Below, piece after piece: positions 60,539-64,000 of a DNA stretch of 64,000 bases. The notes under the pieces are model-generated. The model was not told the DNA's origin, searched no databases, and saw nothing but the letters and a program-made list of their open reading frames with translations. The stretch is from Mycobacterium sp. SVM_VP21 (GTDB lineage Bacteria; Actinomycetota; Actinomycetes; Mycobacteriales; Mycobacteriaceae): assembly GCA_024758765.1 (NCBI GenBank), contig CP101406.1, forward strand, positions 3,782,001-3,846,000. The letters are read 5' to 3'. Position 1 is the first letter of the stretch; the number at the start of each line of letters is the position of its first letter. Both the position numbers and the translations under genes were made by a program.

Positions 60539-60588
60539 GGTACTAAAGAGTACCGTGTTCCGCAAGCATTGGTACGCGTCGGTACCAA
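60539..60588. promoter_or_regulatory. paired operators of the TetR-cyp138 divergon
   Basis: GGTACT-AAAG-AGTACC at 60539-60554 and TTGGTAC-GCGTCG-GTACCAA at 60569-60588 share GGTAC/GTACC half-sites with centres 32 bp apart (three helical turns). They lie between the two start codons. Confidence 0.68.
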
Positions 60589-60611
60589 ATATCGCGTCGG
60601 GAGGCGTTCGT

Positions 60612-61961
60612 ATGACCCACACGGTTGTCAGCACGGCCACGGACACCGTCGAGACCCCGGATTCACCGGAGATCAACCTGCCCCCCGGCCCGCGTGGGTC
60701 CAAGCTGGCGGCGGGACTGCACTTCATCCTGGCCCGGCGCCAGGCGCTGCGACGTCAGACCCGTAAATACGGTGCCGCCTTTACCGTCGACATTCCGATG
60801 TTCGGGCCGACGGTGATCGTCACCGATCCGGAACTGGCCAGGCAGGTGCTGCTGACCAACCCCGAAGATCTCGGCAATATCCAGCCCAACCTGTCCCGGA
60901 TCCTCGGATCGGGTTCGGTGTTCGCCCTCGACGGTGCGGACCATCGGCGCCGGCGCAATCTGCTGAGCCCACCGTTCCATGGCAAGCGGGTGCGGGCCTA
61001 CGAGGAGATCATCGTCGAGGAGACCCTCCGCGAGATCGCCACCTGGCCTATCGGGAAACCCTTCGAAACGCTGCGCCCGATGAACCGGATCACTATCAAC
61101 GTGATCCTGCGGGCGATCTTCGGGGCCGAAGGCGCCGAACTGGACAAGCTTCGGGTAGGCCTGCCCAAGTGGGTGACGCTGGGGTCCCGGCTGGCGGCGC
61201 TGCCGATTCCGGTCCGCGGCTACGGCAGGTTCACCCCGTGGGGCCGGTTGGCCGCCTGGCGTGCCGAGTACGAGACCGTCCTGGACAAGCTGATCAGGGA
61301 CGTCCGTGCCGATCCCGACTTCGGGAACCGCACCGATGTGCTGACCCTGCTGCTGAACAGCACCTACGAAGACGGCACGACGATGACCCGCCAGGAGATC
61401 GGCGACGAACTGCTGACCTTGCTGGCTGCCGGACATGAGACCACGGCATCGACGTTGGCCTGGGTCTTCGAGCGGCTGAGCCGCTACCCGGACCTGCTCG
61501 AGGAACTCACCGCCGAGGCGGACGCCGACGGGAGCACGTTGCGGCGCGCCACGATTCGCGAAGTGCAGCGGGTACGCACCGTGATCGACTTCTCCGGACG
61601 GCATGTGTACGCGCCCAGCGTTCAGATCGGCGAGTGGGTGATTCCACGCGGCTACTCGGTGATCGTCGCGATCAACCAGGTCCACCAGAACCCCGGCGCC
61701 TTCACCGACCCGGAGGGGTTCGACCCCAAGCGCTACATCGCCGGAAGTCCCTCGGCGTTCGAGTGGATGCCCTACGGAGGCGGCACTCGGCGGTGCCCGG
61801 GCTCGACGTTCGCCAACCTGGAGATGGACGTGGTGTTGCGGACGGTGTTGCAGCGCTTGATCATCGAGCCCACCACGGCGCCGGGGGAGAAGGTCCATTC
61901 CCGCGGCATCGCGTTCACCCCGAAGGACGGGGGCCGGATTACGGTGCGCCGCCGGGACTGA
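60612..61961 (+). CDS. cyp138: cytochrome P450 138
   Basis: 449 residues (CYP138 about 441). I-helix AGHETT near 277, ExxR in REVQRV, and the heme loop MPYGGGTRRCPGST with the thiolate Cys near 398. The TetR-P450-msrA order equals Rv0135c-Rv0136-Rv0137c, the basis for the symbol. The substrate is unknown. Operators upstream suggest induction by the substrate. It ends seven bases before the convergent msrA. Confidence 0.85.
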   Translation: MTHTVVSTATDTVETPDSPEINLPPGPRGSKLAAGLHFILARRQALRRQTRKYGAAFTVDIPMFGPTVIVTDPELARQVLLTNPEDLGNIQPNLSRILGSGSVFALDGADHRRRRNLLSPPFHGKRVRAYEEIIVEETLREIATWPIGKPFETLRPMNRITINVILRAIFGAEGAELDKLRVGLPKWVTLGSRLAALPIPVRGYGRFTPWGRLAAWRAEYETVLDKLIRDVRADPDFGNRTDVLTLLLNSTYEDGTTMTRQEIGDELLTLLAAGHETTASTLAWVFERLSRYPDLLEELTAEADADGSTLRRATIREVQRVRTVIDFSGRHVYAPSVQIGEWVIPRGYSVIVAINQVHQNPGAFTDPEGFDPKRYIAGSPSAFEWMPYGGGTRRCPGSTFANLEMDVVLRTVLQRLIIEPTTAPGEKVHSRGIAFTPKDGGRITVRRRD

Positions 61962-61967
61962 CCCCGG

Positions 61968-62474
61968 TCAGCGCTGTGGCTGCAGCTGCCAGTTCGGCCG
62001 GATGTAGTGGCAGGTGTAGCCGTTCGGGAACCGCTCGAGGTAATCCTGATGCTCGGGCTCGGCCTCCCAGAAGTCGCCGGCCGGGCTGACCTCGGTGACC
62101 ACCTTGCCCGGCCAGCGGCCCGAAGCTTCCACGTCGGCGATGGTGTCCAGCGCGATCTGGCGCTGCTCGTCGTCGAGGTAGAAGATCGCCGAGCGGTAGC
62201 TGGTTCCGACGTCGTTGCCCTGCCGGTTACGCGTGGTCGGGTCGTGGATGGCGAAGAAGAACTCCAGCAGGTTGCGGTAATCGGTGGCCGCGGGGTCGTA
62301 GGTGATCTCGATGGCCTCGGCATGGGTGCCGTGATTGCGGTAGGTGGCGTTCGGGACATTGGGGTCGCCGGTGTAGCCGACGCGGGTACTCACTACGCCG
62401 GGCTGCTTGCGGATCAGGTCCTGCATGCCCCAGAAGCAGCCGCCGGCCAGGATCGCTCTCGGGAAATTGGTCAT
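61968..62474 (-). CDS. msrA: peptide methionine-S-sulfoxide reductase A
   Basis: 168 residues. The catalytic GGCFWG is near residue 11, with [24 protein letters not shown] and the [23 protein letters not shown] block. It reduces methionine-S-sulfoxide using thioredoxin. Same convergent placement after cyp138 as in M. tuberculosis. Confidence 0.95.
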   Translation of the reverse strand: MTNFPRAILAGGCFWGMQDLIRKQPGVVSTRVGYTGDPNVPNATYRNHGTHAEAIEITYDPAATDYRNLLEFFFAIHDPTTRNRQGNDVGTSYRSAIFYLDDEQRQIALDTIADVEASGRWPGKVVTEVSPAGDFWEAEPEHQDYLERFPNGYTCHYIRPNWQLQPQR

Positions 62475-62491
62475 GCCCCGATTATCCGCAG

Positions 62492-63667
62492 CTATCGGTG
62501 ACCCGCCAGTGGATAGGAACGGTAGCTGGTCAACACGGCACTCGGCTCGCGGTGCGGCGGCGCCTGCGCCGTCAACTCGGGGAAACGGTCGAACAGGGCC
62601 AGCAGGCCCAACCGGATCTGCATACGGGCCAACGGCGCGCCCAGGCAGACATGCGGACCGAACCCGAATCCCAGGTGGCCGGTCTGCGAGCGGGCCAGGT
62701 CCAGCCGGTCGGGGTCGGGGAACATCGCCGGGTCCCGGTTGGCGGCCGCCAACCCGAGCAGGATTGGGGCACCGGTCTCGATCACGGTGTTGTTCCGGTC
62801 ACCGACTTCGATCGGCGCGCTGGCCACCCGGGAGATCATCAGGGCCGGGCTGATCATTCGGACCAGTTCGTCAACGGCATGCGGGGAGTCGGCCAGCAGG
62901 CCGCGTTGCCCAGGGTCGTCGATCAGCAAGGCGGCCGCCCCGGTCAGCACGGCCGTGGTGGTGTCATGTCCGGCCGACAACAAGAAGATGGCGTTGTGCA
63001 GCAGCTCATCGTCGGACAGTGGCAGTCCGCTGGTGGCCACCACCGACAGCAGGTCGTGGCCGGGATCGGCGCGGCGCAGCACCAGCAGATCGGCGAGCAG
63101 GGCCTTCATCCCGGCGGCGGCGTCGTCCGCGGCAGTGAAAACGGTGCGAGATGCCGCCGGTTCCAGCGCCGCGATCAGCGCCATCGACCAGGTCGCCAGG
63201 TTGTCCAGTTCGCTGTCGGGCACCCCCAGCAAAGTGGCTATCGCCCCCAGCGGCAACGGCTTGGCGAACTCTGCCACCAGGTCGAATCCTCCCGGGTCCA
63301 GTCCGGCCGCCAAAGACCGTGCCCGGGAGGCGACTTCGGCTTCGAAGGAGGCCAGCGCCCGCGGCGTGAACGCCCGCGACAGCGGCGCCCGTAGCCGGCG
63401 GTGGTCGTCACCGGAGCGGTAGAACAGGTTGTGCTCCACGTGGGTCAGATACGGGCGACCCGGATCGAGCTTGTTGCGGTACAGGTTTCGCCGGTCGGTG
63501 CTGGCTCGCTCGTCGCGCAGCATCGCCAGCACGTCGGCGTAGCGGGTCAGCACCCACAGCCCCTGGCTGTTGCGGTGCACCGGCTCGGCTTCGGCGAACC
63601 GTCGCTGATACGCCAACGGATCGGCGTGCAGCTCCGGGTCGCGGAAGTCGAAGTCGAGCGTGCCCAT
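62492..63667 (-). CDS. cytochrome P450
   Basis: 391 residues from the ATG at 63667. I-helix [11 protein letters not shown], ExxR in DELVRM, and heme loop [17 protein letters not shown] with the thiolate Cys. A typical soluble bacterial class I P450, unrelated in detail to the cyp138 copy. Its ATG shares one base with the stop of the hydrolase upstream (TGATG), so the two are coupled. I cannot name the CYP family. Confidence 0.9.
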   Translation of the reverse strand: MGTLDFDFRDPELHADPLAYQRRFAEAEPVHRNSQGLWVLTRYADVLAMLRDERASTDRRNLYRNKLDPGRPYLTHVEHNLFYRSGDDHRRLRAPLSRAFTPRALASFEAEVASRARSLAAGLDPGGFDLVAEFAKPLPLGAIATLLGVPDSELDNLATWSMALIAALEPAASRTVFTAADDAAAGMKALLADLLVLRRADPGHDLLSVVATSGLPLSDDELLHNAIFLLSAGHDTTTAVLTGAAALLIDDPGQRGLLADSPHAVDELVRMISPALMISRVASAPIEVGDRNNTVIETGAPILLGLAAANRDPAMFPDPDRLDLARSQTGHLGFGFGPHVCLGAPLARMQIRLGLLALFDRFPELTAQAPPHREPSAVLTSYRSYPLAGHR

Positions 63668-64000
63668 CAGGTGCGTTCGGCGATCCAGGACGCCACCAGA
63701 TCGGCGCAGATCGTGCGGCTGTCCGTCGGCTGCTCCAGGTAGTGGTCGCCGGGGATGAAATGGAGCTGCTTGTCGGTGCTGGCCAGCGAGTCGTGGATGT
63801 GGTGAGCATCGCTGGGGAAGACGCCGGTGTCCGCGGTGCCCTGGATCACCAACGAGGGCAACGTGATCCGGCCCAGGTGCGGAGCGCCCTGACAGAACGA
63901 CGTCTGCAGGCTCCACATGGACAGCCAGGTCCGCAGGGTGCAGTGCGCGGCGATGTTGTATGGCGCGCGGTTGGCGCGCCTCGGGTCACCCAGGTAGCAC
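63667..64000 (-). CDS. alpha/beta hydrolase, 3' part (runs off the window)
   Basis: The frame is open from the right edge to the TGA at 63667, giving about 110 C-terminal residues. LPSLVIQGTADTGVFPSDAH holds the acid residue region and IPGDHYLEQP the catalytic His of an alpha/beta hydrolase. The nucleophile part lies beyond the window. Translationally coupled to the P450 downstream, which suggests a shared substrate. Confidence 0.8.
   Translation of the reverse strand, partial: CYLGDPRRANRAPYNIAAHCTLRTWLSMWSLQTSFCQGAPHLGRITLPSLVIQGTADTGVFPSDAHHIHDSLASTDKQLHFIPGDHYLEQPTDSRTICADLVASWIAERT

Noticed and set aside
60663..61898. 411-codon frame opposite cyp138
   Set aside because: Antisense shadow with no domain; the P450 frame has heme and I-helix motifs.

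Overview
The window is high-GC mycobacterial chromosome. Several blocks match Mycobacterium tuberculosis gene order as I remember it: fhaA followed by tRNA-Leu(CAG); the whiB5 (Rv0022c) to Rv0030 block; a complete ESX-2 type VII secretion locus (Rv3884c-Rv3895c order); a Rv3230c/desA3-like reductase-desaturase pair; and TetR-cyp138-msrA (Rv0135c-Rv0137c). ESX-2 together with interleaved accessory catabolic genes suggests a slow-growing or otherwise non-tuberculous Mycobacterium. The species cannot be fixed from the sequence alone.

Layout. 1-2.0 kb: fhaA, tRNA-Leu and a strong hairpin. 2.0-15 kb: accessory metabolism under local regulators. These are a WYL regulator with a DinB-like protein, an HxlR regulator with an SDR and a tautomerase, and a TetR regulator beside a mymA-like operon (flavin monooxygenase, hydrolase, acyl-CoA ligase, SDR, zinc alcohol dehydrogenase, DapB-like dehydrogenase), then a pirin. 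14.9-21.2 kb: whiB5, an XRE regulator, an NlpC/P60 hydrolase, a DUF4226 protein, an EspC-like protein, two YbaB-like small proteins and an EspK-like protein. 21.3-38.1 kb: the whole ESX-2 locus on the minus strand (eccB-eccC-PE-PPE-esxD-esxC-espG-ATPase-eccD-mycP-eccE-eccA). 38.1-40.2 kb: an intact-looking IS607-type element (serine recombinase plus TnpB) directly in front of eccB2. 40.4-46.3 kb: a second Esp-like cassette, made of a DUF4226 protein with WxG and YxxxE motifs, a small membrane protein, EspJ-like and EspK-like proteins, and two paralogous membrane-anchored proteins. 46.4-51.1 kb: mixed metabolic genes. 51.2-55.7 kb: three tandem exported alkaline-phosphatase-superfamily paralogues. 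55.9-64 kb: DUF4185 protein, TetR/reductase/desaturase, TetR/cyp138/msrA, a second P450, and a truncated alpha/beta hydrolase.

How it fits together. The secretion machine is flanked on both sides by related accessory cassettes: DUF4226 proteins and EspK-like C-terminal domains occur to the left and to the right. In M. tuberculosis, as I recall, the Rv0023-Rv0030 block and ESX-2 are separate. Their direct contact here supports the idea that the block supplies substrates, chaperones and a wall hydrolase to ESX-2. The most interesting candidate is the pair at 40361-41629: a T7SS-substrate-like protein with a hydrophobic C-terminus followed by a small multi-pass membrane protein, which has the architecture of an effector and its immunity protein. 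Four divergent regulator/operon pairs carry visible paired palindromic operators.
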